NCBI RefSeq assembly: GCF_002723455.1 | Contig: NZ_PDUS01000006.1 | Coordinates: 1 to 64,000, forward strand | Length of the DNA stretch: 64,000 bases | Direction: 5' to 3' | From: Pseudoalteromonas sp. 3D05 | Lineage (GTDB): Bacteria; Pseudomonadota; Gammaproteobacteria; Enterobacterales; Alteromonadaceae | Part shown: piece by piece, positions 56,807-64,000 of the stretch | How the letters are laid out: the number at the start of each line of letters is the position of its first letter | How positions within the stretch are numbered: position 1 is the stretch's first letter | Notes under the pieces: model-generated | Databases searched by the model: none | The model's input: only the letters and a program-made list of their open reading frames with translations | Told to the model about the DNA's origin: nothing | Position numbers and translations under genes: made by a program

Positions 56807-57718
56807 CTACAAAGCTAAGTCATCAATTTTATTTTTTAATCTTGGTGATGCGAAATCTAGAAAGCTTTTCATTTTTTGTGGCATATATTTTCGAGATTTA
56901 TGCAGTAAATGCACAGGAACTTTCGCGGGTTCAAATTCAGCTAATATGACCTCAAGCGCACCTTGCTCTAGTGCATCTTTAACTTGGTAATGTAGTTGCT
57001 GGGTCACCCCTACTGAATTTATAGCAGCTGTAACAGCTGATTTACTATCCGTAATCGTTAATCGCGATGATATATTTACATTAAAAGCAATTTTAGAATC
57101 CGGAACAAGGTAACTCCAAGGTGGAGTTGTCATTGCTGTATTTAGTGATATACACGGGTAGTGAGTTAAGTCTGCTGGTGTTTTTAACGTTTTGTGGGCA
57201 GCTAAAATCGATGGGCTTGCACAGGTTACCACCCGAATTTCGCCTACTTGAGTGGCTATCATTGAGCTATCTGGTAACGTACCAATTCTAACAGCCATAT
57301 CAACATCATTATCAAACAAATTAATATTTCCATCCGACAAAATTAACTGCACATTTATGTTTGAATATAAGGACAAAAACTCAGTAACAATTGGCAATAC
57401 ATATAATCTTCCAAACATCACTGGTGCGGTGATGACCAACTCCCCTTTAGGCTCTGAATATTCGCCTTTTACCCCTTGTTCGGCTTCTTCAACTTGCTCG
57501 ATAATTGCTTTGCAAGCACGAATATAATTTGCCCCAAAGTCCGTTAACGATAGCTTTCTCGTTGTTCTATGCAACAGGCGCACACCGAGCTGGTTCTCAA
57601 GTTCCGATATTTTTCGACTTAGGGTTGGCAAAGGAACGTTTAGCGCTTTACTTGCAGCAGAAAAACTACCCACTTCCACAACCTTAATTAACATAGACAT
57701 TGCTTGTAACTTGTCCAT
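56807..57718 (-). CDS. LysR-family regulator
   Basis: The 303-residue protein has an N-terminal winged HTH (SFSAASKALNVPLPTLSRKISELENQLGVRLLHRTTRKLSLT) and a LysR substrate-binding domain. It is divergent from a VOC-GST pair, with 106 bases between. A CTATC-GATAG dyad at 57796-57812 has the LysR T-N11-A form, but overlaps the VOC ribosome site. It probably regulates that pair. Confidence 0.92.
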   Translation of the reverse strand: MDKLQAMSMLIKVVEVGSFSAASKALNVPLPTLSRKISELENQLGVRLLHRTTRKLSLTDFGANYIRACKAIIEQVEEAEQGVKGEYSEPKGELVITAPVMFGRLYVLPIVTEFLSLYSNINVQLILSDGNINLFDNDVDMAVRIGTLPDSSMIATQVGEIRVVTCASPSILAAHKTLKTPADLTHYPCISLNTAMTTPPWSYLVPDSKIAFNVNISSRLTITDSKSAVTAAINSVGVTQQLHYQVKDALEQGALEVILAEFEPAKVPVHLLHKSRKYMPQKMKSFLDFASPRLKNKIDDLAL

Positions 57719-57824
57719 TGATTATCTCATTGATTGAAAATATCCTTATCAAATTTACCGTATTATCTTTTAAATAACAAAATGTCATAGTGCAGCTATC
57801 AAATAAAGATAGGAAACATACTCT

Positions 57825-58271
57825 ATGCACACTTTATCTCCTGTGAACCCTCAAGCTGCTCTTGCCTATGATCATGTTGGTATTCGAGTCAGCAATAGAC
57901 AAAAATCAGTCCACTTTTATGAACGTCTTGGATTCAAAGAAACCTATCGCATTGCAGAAGGCGAAGCGAATGAGATGGTTACAGCGGGCGGTGTTCGCAT
58001 AAATCTTATTTTTAATGGTGCAAAAATAACAGGGCAAAAGAACACACTCCTTGATGAGCCGATAAAAAAACCTGGGATCACGCATCCTGCATTCATTATT
58101 AATAACATCAATGAATTTCAAGCTTGGCTATCTAAAGAAGGGATCACAATCACTGAGGGACCAAAAAAACTCGGCCCGAGAAGAATCGCTTTATTTATCC
58201 GTGATCCTGATGGGAACGTTCTTGAGTTCAATCAATTATTATCAGAGGAGACAAAAAATGAAATTATATGA
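57825..58271 (+). CDS. VOC-family protein
   Basis: The 148-residue protein is a glyoxalase/bleomycin-resistance fold (AYDHVGIRVSNRQKSVHFYERLGFKETYR ... ITEGPKKLGPRRIALFIRDPDGNVLEFNQL). The H and E of the two ends are likely metal ligands. The last 14 bases overlap the GST gene, so they are coupled. Substrate unknown; a glutathione conjugate is plausible from the partner. Confidence 0.9.
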   Translation: MHTLSPVNPQAALAYDHVGIRVSNRQKSVHFYERLGFKETYRIAEGEANEMVTAGGVRINLIFNGAKITGQKNTLLDEPIKKPGITHPAFIINNINEFQAWLSKEGITITEGPKKLGPRRIALFIRDPDGNVLEFNQLLSEETKNEII

Positions 58272-58851
58272 TTTAGAGTTATCAGGCAACTGTTACAAAG
58301 TAAGGTTATTTGCCTCACTGATCCATACACCATTAAATATTATTCCTGTTAACTTTATGCAAGGCGAGCATAAGCAAAGTAAATTAATGAAATTAAACCC
58401 TTGGGGAGAAATCCCAATACTTGAAGATGGCAATATAGTGTTAAGAGATGGGCAAGCAATATTAGTCTATCTAGCCAATAAATATGGTGGTGAAGCATGG
58501 TGGCCTAGTGAAGCACATTTACAAGCAGACGTTATGCAATGGTTGTCTGTCGCGGCTAATGAAATACAACATGGGCCGAATAAAGCTAGGTTAATTAAAA
58601 AGTTTGCAGCTGATTATGATCATACTCAATGCGTGCTGCAATCAAATAAAATACTTGCATTAATCGATTCTCACCTTATGAATAACCATTGGTTAGCAGC
58701 AAATCGCCCGACTATCGCTGACTGTGCAATTTATCCTTATATATCAATCGCCCATGACGGAGATATTGAAGTAGATAAATATCCGAATATTAAAGCGTGG
58801 ATGAAGAGAATTGAGCAGCTACCAGGCTATATCTCTATGCCTGGTAACTAA
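58258..58851 (+). CDS. Glutathione S-transferase
   Basis: The 197-residue protein is a canonical soluble GST with a thioredoxin-fold N-terminus (LYDLELSGNCYKVRLFASL) and an all-helical C-terminus. S/N near residue 9-11 is the likely catalytic position. ATG at 58258 was chosen because AGAGGAG is immediately upstream. The gene is coupled to the VOC gene. Confidence 0.94.
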   Translation: MKLYDLELSGNCYKVRLFASLIHTPLNIIPVNFMQGEHKQSKLMKLNPWGEIPILEDGNIVLRDGQAILVYLANKYGGEAWWPSEAHLQADVMQWLSVAANEIQHGPNKARLIKKFAADYDHTQCVLQSNKILALIDSHLMNNHWLAANRPTIADCAIYPYISIAHDGDIEVDKYPNIKAWMKRIEQLPGYISMPGN

Positions 58852-58903
58852 CATTGCCGTATTTTATGCAGACCTAAACAGTCGCTATATTAAGATAACC
58901 ACG

Positions 58904-58933
58904 AAACCTTGCAGCTCTGTTGCAAGGTTTTTT
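58904..58933 (+). terminator. Terminator of VOC-GST pair
   Basis: AAACCTTGCA / TGCAAGGTTT stem with loop GCTCTGT and a T6 run. Its 10-bp arms are identical to those of the gor terminator. Confidence 0.93.
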
Positions 58934-59068
58934 AAACCCATAGTTATTTAGCAGGGTAAGATCAGTCATCGATGCTGTTTTAAGCATGAGCAAATCATAA
59001 TTATTAGCTGGCACAAACCTTGTATTCACTTAGAAGCACTGAACAACATGCACATTTTGTTTATTTTT

Positions 59069-59097
59069 ACTGCGTAATTCGGTAATGATTACGTAGT
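59069..59097. promoter_or_regulatory. Inverted repeat upstream of glutaredoxin-MauE gene
   Basis: ACTGCGTAAT (59069-59078) and ATTACGTAGT (59088-59097) pair with one G-T and no mismatch, 27 bases before the GTG start. A candidate operator. Inferred only. Confidence 0.35.
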
Positions 59098-59124
59098 CGG
59101 CTTTATATTTTACAAGGAGGCACT

Positions 59125-59859
59125 GTGTCTAAGTCTGCAATTTTATATCGCATGGTAACCGGTGAGCATATTTGTCCGTTTGGTTTGAAATCAAAAAATC
59201 TGTTAGAACGTAATGGCTACGATGTTGATGATCGCCACCTGACTAACCGCACACAAAGCGATGCATTCAAACAGCAGTACGATGTAAAAACCACCCCGCA
59301 AACCTTTATTGATAATAAACGTATTGGTGGCTACGATGAGTTGCGCGACTTTTTCAATCTGGCCAAAGCCGGGCAACAAGGCACAAGCTACACGCCGGTG
59401 TTAGCCATTTTTGCAGTCACTCTGTTACTTAGCTGTGGATTGAGCTATGCCAGTGGCGATACTTTATTGTCGATGCAAAACTTAATGCTGTTTATTGCAC
59501 TATCGATGGCAGTTTTAGCCATTCAAAAGCTGCAAGACTTATACAGTTTTTCAAACTCATTTATTACCTATGATTTACTCGCCATGCGGGTTGTACCCTA
59601 TGCATATGTGTACCCGTTTATAGAAGCTTACGTGGCAGTTGGTATGGTAGCTGAATTGCCCGCTTATGTAGTTGCACCCTTTGCGTTATTTATTGGTCTA
59701 ATAGGTGCGGTATCTGTATTTAAAGCCGTGTATATAGACAAGCGAGAACTCAAGTGCGCATGTGTTGGTGGTGATAGTAATGTACCTCTGGGGTTTATTT
59801 CACTTACCGAAAACATATTCATGATAGCTGCTGGTTTCTGGATGCTACTCAGTTGCTAG
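59125..59859 (+). CDS. Glutaredoxin-MauE-like fusion protein
   Basis: The 244-residue protein has an N-terminal glutaredoxin domain (about 1-85) with single-cysteine site C17-PFG and the conserved TTPQTFIDNKRIGGYDEL. The C-terminal half has about four membrane segments and resembles MauE/DoxX proteins. It contains C211-A-C213 (ELKCACVGG) in a loop. It may move reducing power to a periplasmic or membrane partner. The GTG start has AAGGAGG four bases upstream. Confidence 0.82.
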   Translation: MSKSAILYRMVTGEHICPFGLKSKNLLERNGYDVDDRHLTNRTQSDAFKQQYDVKTTPQTFIDNKRIGGYDELRDFFNLAKAGQQGTSYTPVLAIFAVTLLLSCGLSYASGDTLLSMQNLMLFIALSMAVLAIQKLQDLYSFSNSFITYDLLAMRVVPYAYVYPFIEAYVAVGMVAELPAYVVAPFALFIGLIGAVSVFKAVYIDKRELKCACVGGDSNVPLGFISLTENIFMIAAGFWMLLSC

Positions 59860-59971
59860 AACATAGAAACCGCACACTCATAGGTTAATATTTTCTTCGT
59901 GGTGGAAACATCAAAACTTAGCTAGTATAGCCAAGTGATATACTTATTAACGTCCCATCAATTAGGAATTT

Positions 59972-60808
59972 ATGAATACAGATTTGCTGCTCCACCCTGT
60001 TTTCGCTTCATTGGTAATAATTACCATCGCGTATAGCCTCAAAATTATTGTTGCAAAGCTAGCGCGCCACAGAGCCGAAAAGAAAGAGAAAGATATTCGC
60101 TATATCTCGCATAATATTAAACACTTTATAAACTTAGTAATGGTGTTGCTATTATTGTTCGTGTGGTCAACAGAAATTCAAAATTTTGCGCTATCAATTG
60201 CCGCATTTGCCGTTGCCATTGTGCTGGCAACAAGAGAGTTTATTCAGTGCGTAATTGGCTTTTTTTACCTAGTGACGACTCGCCCTTTTCGGGTTGGCGA
60301 TTGGGTGCAGGTTGGTGAGTATTATGGTGAAATTGCTGAAACCGATTGGATCAAAACCACTATGCATGAAATTGACATGCACACCTATCAGTTTTCGCGT
60401 AAGACCATTTTTATTCCGAACAATAAGCTGATCACTAGCCCGATTAAAAACTTAAACTTTGTGAAGCGCTTTACCACACATCACTTTAATATTGTGCGTA
60501 AGGAAAGCTTTAACCCGTACCCTATTTACTCCACTTTAACTCACAAAGCAAAGGAGTACTGTGAGGAATTTGAAGATGTGGCAGGGCGTTACAACTCAAT
60601 CATTGAGCGAAAGCTAGACGCTAAAATTTCAGGCCCGGAACCAGAAATACACTTTAGCACCACAGAATTAGGTGAATTTAAGGCGAGTTTTACACTATTT
60701 TGCCCAACGGAAAAAGCATTAGAAATAGAGCATAAATTAACCGAGTACTTTATGCAGCTTTGGTACAGTGAGGCTGCGAAACAACAAAGCAATAACGCTC
60801 CCGCATAG
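59972..60808 (+). CDS. MscS-family mechanosensitive channel
   Basis: The 278-residue protein has three N-terminal membrane segments and a MscS-type pore region. The family core is FYLVTTRPFRVGDWVQVGEYYGEIAETDWIKTTMHEID...FIPNNKLITSPIKNLN. It would release ions upon hypoosmotic shock, or the small member may have another tension role. AGGA precedes the ATG. Confidence 0.92.
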   Translation: MNTDLLLHPVFASLVIITIAYSLKIIVAKLARHRAEKKEKDIRYISHNIKHFINLVMVLLLLFVWSTEIQNFALSIAAFAVAIVLATREFIQCVIGFFYLVTTRPFRVGDWVQVGEYYGEIAETDWIKTTMHEIDMHTYQFSRKTIFIPNNKLITSPIKNLNFVKRFTTHHFNIVRKESFNPYPIYSTLTHKAKEYCEEFEDVAGRYNSIIERKLDAKISGPEPEIHFSTTELGEFKASFTLFCPTEKALEIEHKLTEYFMQLWYSEAAKQQSNNAPA

Positions 60809-60834
60809 CAAAAATAGGTCACTTTATGGGTATG

Positions 60835-60874
60835 GCTTAGCTAACTTGATTAAAACAAAGTGAGCTAAGCTTTT
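60835..60874 (+). terminator. Hairpin after mscS
   Basis: GCTTAGCT / AGCTAAGC arms with a 20-nt loop, then TTTT on the plus strand. It ends mscS near the convergent lipoprotein gene. Confidence 0.55.
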
Positions 60875-60878
60875 GATA

Positions 60879-61127
60879 CTAGCCTCCGGTTCGGAGATCT
60901 CGCTCAAACTCAGTTTCAGTTTTTACTGGCTGACAATGTGTTTGTACAGTACTTTTGTTTGCCTCATCTTTGTCGGTGCTAAAAATGGTATAGTTGTAGT
61001 CTGTTTCTACTTCACCACCTAGGCACTCATGCTCTGCATAAACCCCGTTTTCATAGCCGTCTTTTACCTCTTGTGATGCACACCCTGCTAGGAGTAAAAA
61101 CACAGTTAACACAGATAAAAATTTCAT
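60879..61127 (-). CDS. Small lipoprotein
   Basis: The 82-residue protein has a lipobox LLAGC (C16) and a short acidic mature part with two more cysteines (EHECLGG, QTHCQPV), which may form a disulfide. I do not recognise a family. It lies 30 bases after another lipoprotein gene, possibly in one transcript. Confidence 0.7.
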   Translation of the reverse strand: MKFLSVLTVFLLLAGCASQEVKDGYENGVYAEHECLGGEVETDYNYTIFSTDKDEANKSTVQTHCQPVKTETEFERDLRTGG

Positions 61128-61157
61128 AACAACTCCAATAAGGTAATTTTTAGTAAT

Positions 61158-61727
61158 TTATAGTTCATATTCAACATGGAATGAGGGAAGCTTGTTAAGT
61201 AATGGTAATAGTGATCTTTCTCTTATTAAATCATCACGCTCATCATCTAACATTTCTCGTTCCCGGTGCAGCTCTTTACGTTTATTACTGCCAACCGTTT
61301 CGGCACTTAATTCATCCCTAATGGTATTAAGCCGCCAATCTATTTCATTAAGTCGTTGCTCTATTTCAGCTTTTCTTTCCTCAAGCTGATAACGATCATT
61401 ACCCTCTTGCCACGCTTTTCTAAACTGTGTGTTATTACACACACCATTATATGATTCGCCACGGATACCCAGAGTAAAGCCATTTTCAGGTTCACAATAA
61501 TATCGCAAGCCATTGTCATAACCTTCTTTATACTGTGCAACGTCAGGTGAAATACCAAACTCCTGACAGGCTGTTACGGTATCAACACCTTGGCTGTAAG
61601 TTTTTCCTGATTGGCCATGATCATAGCCAAGCTGCTGCCAATTCGCGTATGCGCACTCTTCTTGCGATAGGCTCGTACAGCCGCTAAGAGTAATAAGGGC
61701 TAGGCTAAAAACACATTTTTTAATCAT
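61158..61727 (-). CDS. DUF2799 lipoprotein
   Basis: The 189-residue protein has a lipobox LSGC (C17) and a DUF2799-like domain (WQQLGYDHGQSGKTYSQGVDT...CQEFGISPDVAQYKEGYDNGLRYYC) followed by a charged coiled coil. Function unknown. ATG 61727 or 61739 are both possible. Confidence 0.75.
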   Translation of the reverse strand: MIKKCVFSLALITLSGCTSLSQEECAYANWQQLGYDHGQSGKTYSQGVDTVTACQEFGISPDVAQYKEGYDNGLRYYCEPENGFTLGIRGESYNGVCNNTQFRKAWQEGNDRYQLEERKAEIEQRLNEIDWRLNTIRDELSAETVGSNKRKELHREREMLDDERDDLIRERSLLPLLNKLPSFHVEYEL

Positions 61728-61838
61728 AAAAAATAACATCTGTTTTCATTTGAATATGCAAGCATACTATTCCTTCTTTAGGGCCATATCAATAAACTCA
61801 GAAGTTCCCTGTAAATAAACAAGACCTACCTAACAAGG

Positions 61839-63839
61839 CTATACTTCTACATTTTGCTCTCTAATAGGTAACTCAATAATAAAATCTATCCCTTTATTCA
61901 GTTCTGAATGGCATGTAATTGTTCCTGCAAACAGCTGAGTTACTAAGTTATAAACAATATGTGTGCCTAAGCCGCAACAACCCGCTCCTCTTTTTGAGGT
62001 TACAAAAGGATCAAATATCTTATTTTTCATCTCTGGCGTTAAGCCACAGCCAGTATCTTGGTATATGATTTTTATTTTTTGCTGCTCTTGACTGACATTA
62101 ATAGATATTACCTTTTCTGCATCCCAATCTTTGAATCCATGAATAATAGAGTTGCAGATTAAATTGGTGTAAATTTGAATAAAATGACTTGGATAACTAT
62201 CAATCTCTATGCTTTCTGGGCAGTTAATCTTCACGGTACAATTAGATTGCTTTATTTCATGTGAAAGTGATTGAATGATCTGCTCTAAATTTGTGCGTAT
62301 ATTAAAGCGGTAACTTTGCTCTGAAACCTGATCGACAGCAACTTGTTTAAAACTTGAAACTAATTCCGCTGCACGATGAAGATTATGTTCAATTAATTGG
62401 GTTGACTCAGTCATGTTATCTAAAAAACAACCAAAATCACTTTTAGACACTTTCCCCTGAGCATACTTATCTGTCATATTTTTAACTTGTTCTTTTACAT
62501 AGCTTGCAGTAGTAATACTCACACCTAAAGGGGTATTTATTTCATGGGCAACACCTGCTACTAAACCACCTAATGAGGCCATTTTTTCTGATTCAAGCAA
62601 GTGCGACTGTGTAAATTTAAGTTCATCCAGCGTATTTTTAAGTATTTGATTACTTTCGTTTAATTTCTCTGTCCTTTGTATCACCTTCTCTTCAAGCTGC
62701 TGATTTAGATCGGTTAAAGCTATCTCAGCTTGAATAAGAGGAGTAATTACGTGACCATTAAAAATATAGGCTGCAAGTTTACCTTTATGGTATATGGGTG
62801 CGCATTGCCACTCTATGACCTCTTCATTGTTATTGACGGTGCTTATTTTAAGCTGTATTACATGCTGTTTTCTTGATGATAAAAATTTATCACTAACATT
62901 TTTAAAATCTCTATTTTGTGTAAAAAGCTGTTGCCACAGCTGCCCTTTAATTTGAGTATTTTCCATCGCGAGCACTTGCTCAACAGCTTTGTTAAAACGT
63001 TGGATTACAAAATTCTCATCGGTACACACCAATAATGAAGACATTGTTTCAATTACTGTTTCAGAAAAATCTTGCTCATCTTGAAGTAGTTCAATAACTT
63101 TTTGTCGCTCATTCATTGTTGAGCTTATTTCTTGATGTAAACGATTAAAAGCACTAGCTAACTCATCTAGCTCATCGGCTTTATCGTGTTGGCATTTTTC
63201 GCGCCCAGGTAAACGTAATTCCGGCACGGAACCTGGGACAAATGGTGTACTTCTTAAAAAATTAACAATAAAGTTTAAGTGTCTGATAAGCAGATAGTAC
63301 ATAACAAGTAACACACAAGCAGAAACAATAATCGTTTTAATAAACTGAATAAATAAAATTAATACCGACTTTCTTAATAACTCACCATAAACCTTCGTTA
63401 ATGATGCCGAAACATGCAGCTCACCAACGAGTGTCTCTTCATAATATAAAGTGAAACTTGAAGCGAGAACTGAACCTGAATCATCAGTTCCAGAATCATA
63501 AAAAGTCGTTCGCTCACCTTGAATAACCTGCTCTATTTTTAATGAATCAATATCGGGGATATCTTCAACGCCGTGGATCAAAATAGTTAATTGCTCTTCG
63601 TCAAAATTCCATAAACTTTGTGCAAGCGGCTTAGTGAAGCTGATATCAATATAACTAAGCGAGCTATTTATTTGTTCAACTCGATTATTAAAATCCCACG
63701 TAATTTGTAAAACCGTTGCCAAAGCAGCAAACAATGAGCTAAAAAGTAATATATAGGACAGTAATTTTTTGGATAAATTACTGTGCTTAAATTGAAAAAT
63801 TAAATCAGACTTTAATGCTGCAAATTGCGGCATATACAC
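61839..63839 (-). CDS. Membrane sensor histidine kinase
   Basis: The 666-residue kinase has an N-terminal membrane helix, a periplasmic sensor, a second helix, a HAMP-like segment, a PAS domain, the HisKA motif GVAHEINTPLG with H432, and a C-terminal HATPase with N box NLICNSIIHGF and G1 DTGCGLTPEM. No response regulator is in the window. The beginning of a binding-protein gene lies divergent at the window end, a possible input. Confidence 0.92.
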   Translation of the reverse strand: MYMPQFAALKSDLIFQFKHSNLSKKLLSYILLFSSLFAALATVLQITWDFNNRVEQINSSLSYIDISFTKPLAQSLWNFDEEQLTILIHGVEDIPDIDSLKIEQVIQGERTTFYDSGTDDSGSVLASSFTLYYEETLVGELHVSASLTKVYGELLRKSVLILFIQFIKTIIVSACVLLVMYYLLIRHLNFIVNFLRSTPFVPGSVPELRLPGREKCQHDKADELDELASAFNRLHQEISSTMNERQKVIELLQDEQDFSETVIETMSSLLVCTDENFVIQRFNKAVEQVLAMENTQIKGQLWQQLFTQNRDFKNVSDKFLSSRKQHVIQLKISTVNNNEEVIEWQCAPIYHKGKLAAYIFNGHVITPLIQAEIALTDLNQQLEEKVIQRTEKLNESNQILKNTLDELKFTQSHLLESEKMASLGGLVAGVAHEINTPLGVSITTASYVKEQVKNMTDKYAQGKVSKSDFGCFLDNMTESTQLIEHNLHRAAELVSSFKQVAVDQVSEQSYRFNIRTNLEQIIQSLSHEIKQSNCTVKINCPESIEIDSYPSHFIQIYTNLICNSIIHGFKDWDAEKVISINVSQEQQKIKIIYQDTGCGLTPEMKNKIFDPFVTSKRGAGCCGLGTHIVYNLVTQLFAGTITCHSELNKGIDFIIELPIREQNVEV

Positions 63840-63895
63840 ATTCTCTCTGCTACTCTTTTATACAACTTTAGTTTATTTTTCGGATTACAAAAAAT

Positions 63896-64000
63896 ATGAA
63901 AGCATTATTTTTTAAAATCTCAGCTTTATTTACTATAGTGTGTAGCATGAACTTACTAGCGAATGATGCAGGCATCACGTTATACGCAGAAGATGGCTGG
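63896..64000 (+). CDS. Start of a periplasmic binding protein (partial)
   Basis: The first 35 codons start MKALFFKISALFTIVCSMNL, a signal peptide (cut near LLA-NDA), followed by ITLYAEDGW. This resembles the start of a SBP_bac_3 protein (substrate-binding domain), and the gene runs past the window. It is divergent from the histidine kinase. Confidence 0.6.
   Translation, partial: MKALFFKISALFTIVCSMNLLANDAGITLYAEDGW

Overview
The window reads as chromosomal DNA of a marine gammaproteobacterium of the order Alteromonadales, most likely Pseudoalteromonas or a close relative. This rests on gene order and protein character and was not checked by a database search. Several blocks follow the E. coli-type order: zapE divergent from zapG-degQ-degS, rplM-rpsI, petABC-sspAB, murA-ibaG-mlaBCDEF divergent from yrbG-kdsD-kdsC-lptCAB-rpoN-hpf-ptsN-rapZ-ptsO, and pmbA divergent from darP. 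The DNA is AT-rich, and a secreted S8 protease with two PPC domains fits this group.

Layout. 1-5100 is an arsenic locus: an arsenate reductase-ArsR fusion, a small CX5R phosphatase, GAPDH and the efflux protein ArsJ, followed by a FlxA-like gene and a decayed second copy of the arsJ 3' end. 5100-10000 holds a BLUF photoreceptor, a CAU tRNA that looks like tRNA-Ile2, a HI0933-type flavoprotein, the exported protease and a peroxiredoxin. 10269-13778 is a probable GalNAc salvage operon (nucleotidyltransferase, NahK-like kinase, GH109 glycosidase), followed by an M13 peptidase lipoprotein. 16200-30800 is conserved housekeeping: sspAB, the cytochrome bc1 complex, S9/L13, zapE, zapG, degQ/degS, murA and the Mla lipid-transport operon. 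31300-40600 is the LPS transport and nitrogen-PTS operon plus mgtE. 40600-44100 is accessory and repeat-rich: a 10-unit 32-bp tandem array, a tiny YqaE/Pmp3 gene, a BON-domain protein, a LiaF-like protein and a MITE-like element. 44100-64000 mixes conserved genes (pmbA, darP, rsmJ, prlC, gor) with sensory and detoxification genes (MCP, AraC and LysR regulators, an orphan response regulator, VOC/GST, glutaredoxin-MauE fusion, MscS, lipoproteins, a histidine kinase and the start of a periplasmic binding protein).

How the parts work together. The arsenic operon offers two fates for arsenate: reduction by the ArsC half of the fusion, or GAPDH-made 1-arseno-3-phosphoglycerate exported by ArsJ. The central third is mostly cell-envelope maintenance: lipid A export (Kds/Lpt), phospholipid retrieval (Mla), peptidoglycan precursor synthesis (MurA) and periplasmic proteolysis and stress sensing (DegQ/DegS).

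The most unusual signal is in intergenic DNA. Two inverted copies of a ~265-bp element (30939-31202 and 48542-48806) and a different 313-bp element (43057-43369) have unrelated terminal inverted repeats. All share one structured module: a 13-bp outer stem of different sequence in each family, an identical 9-nt/10-nt internal loop, a different inner stem and a GTGGTT apical loop. Structure kept while stem sequence changes suggests a functional folded RNA or single-stranded DNA.
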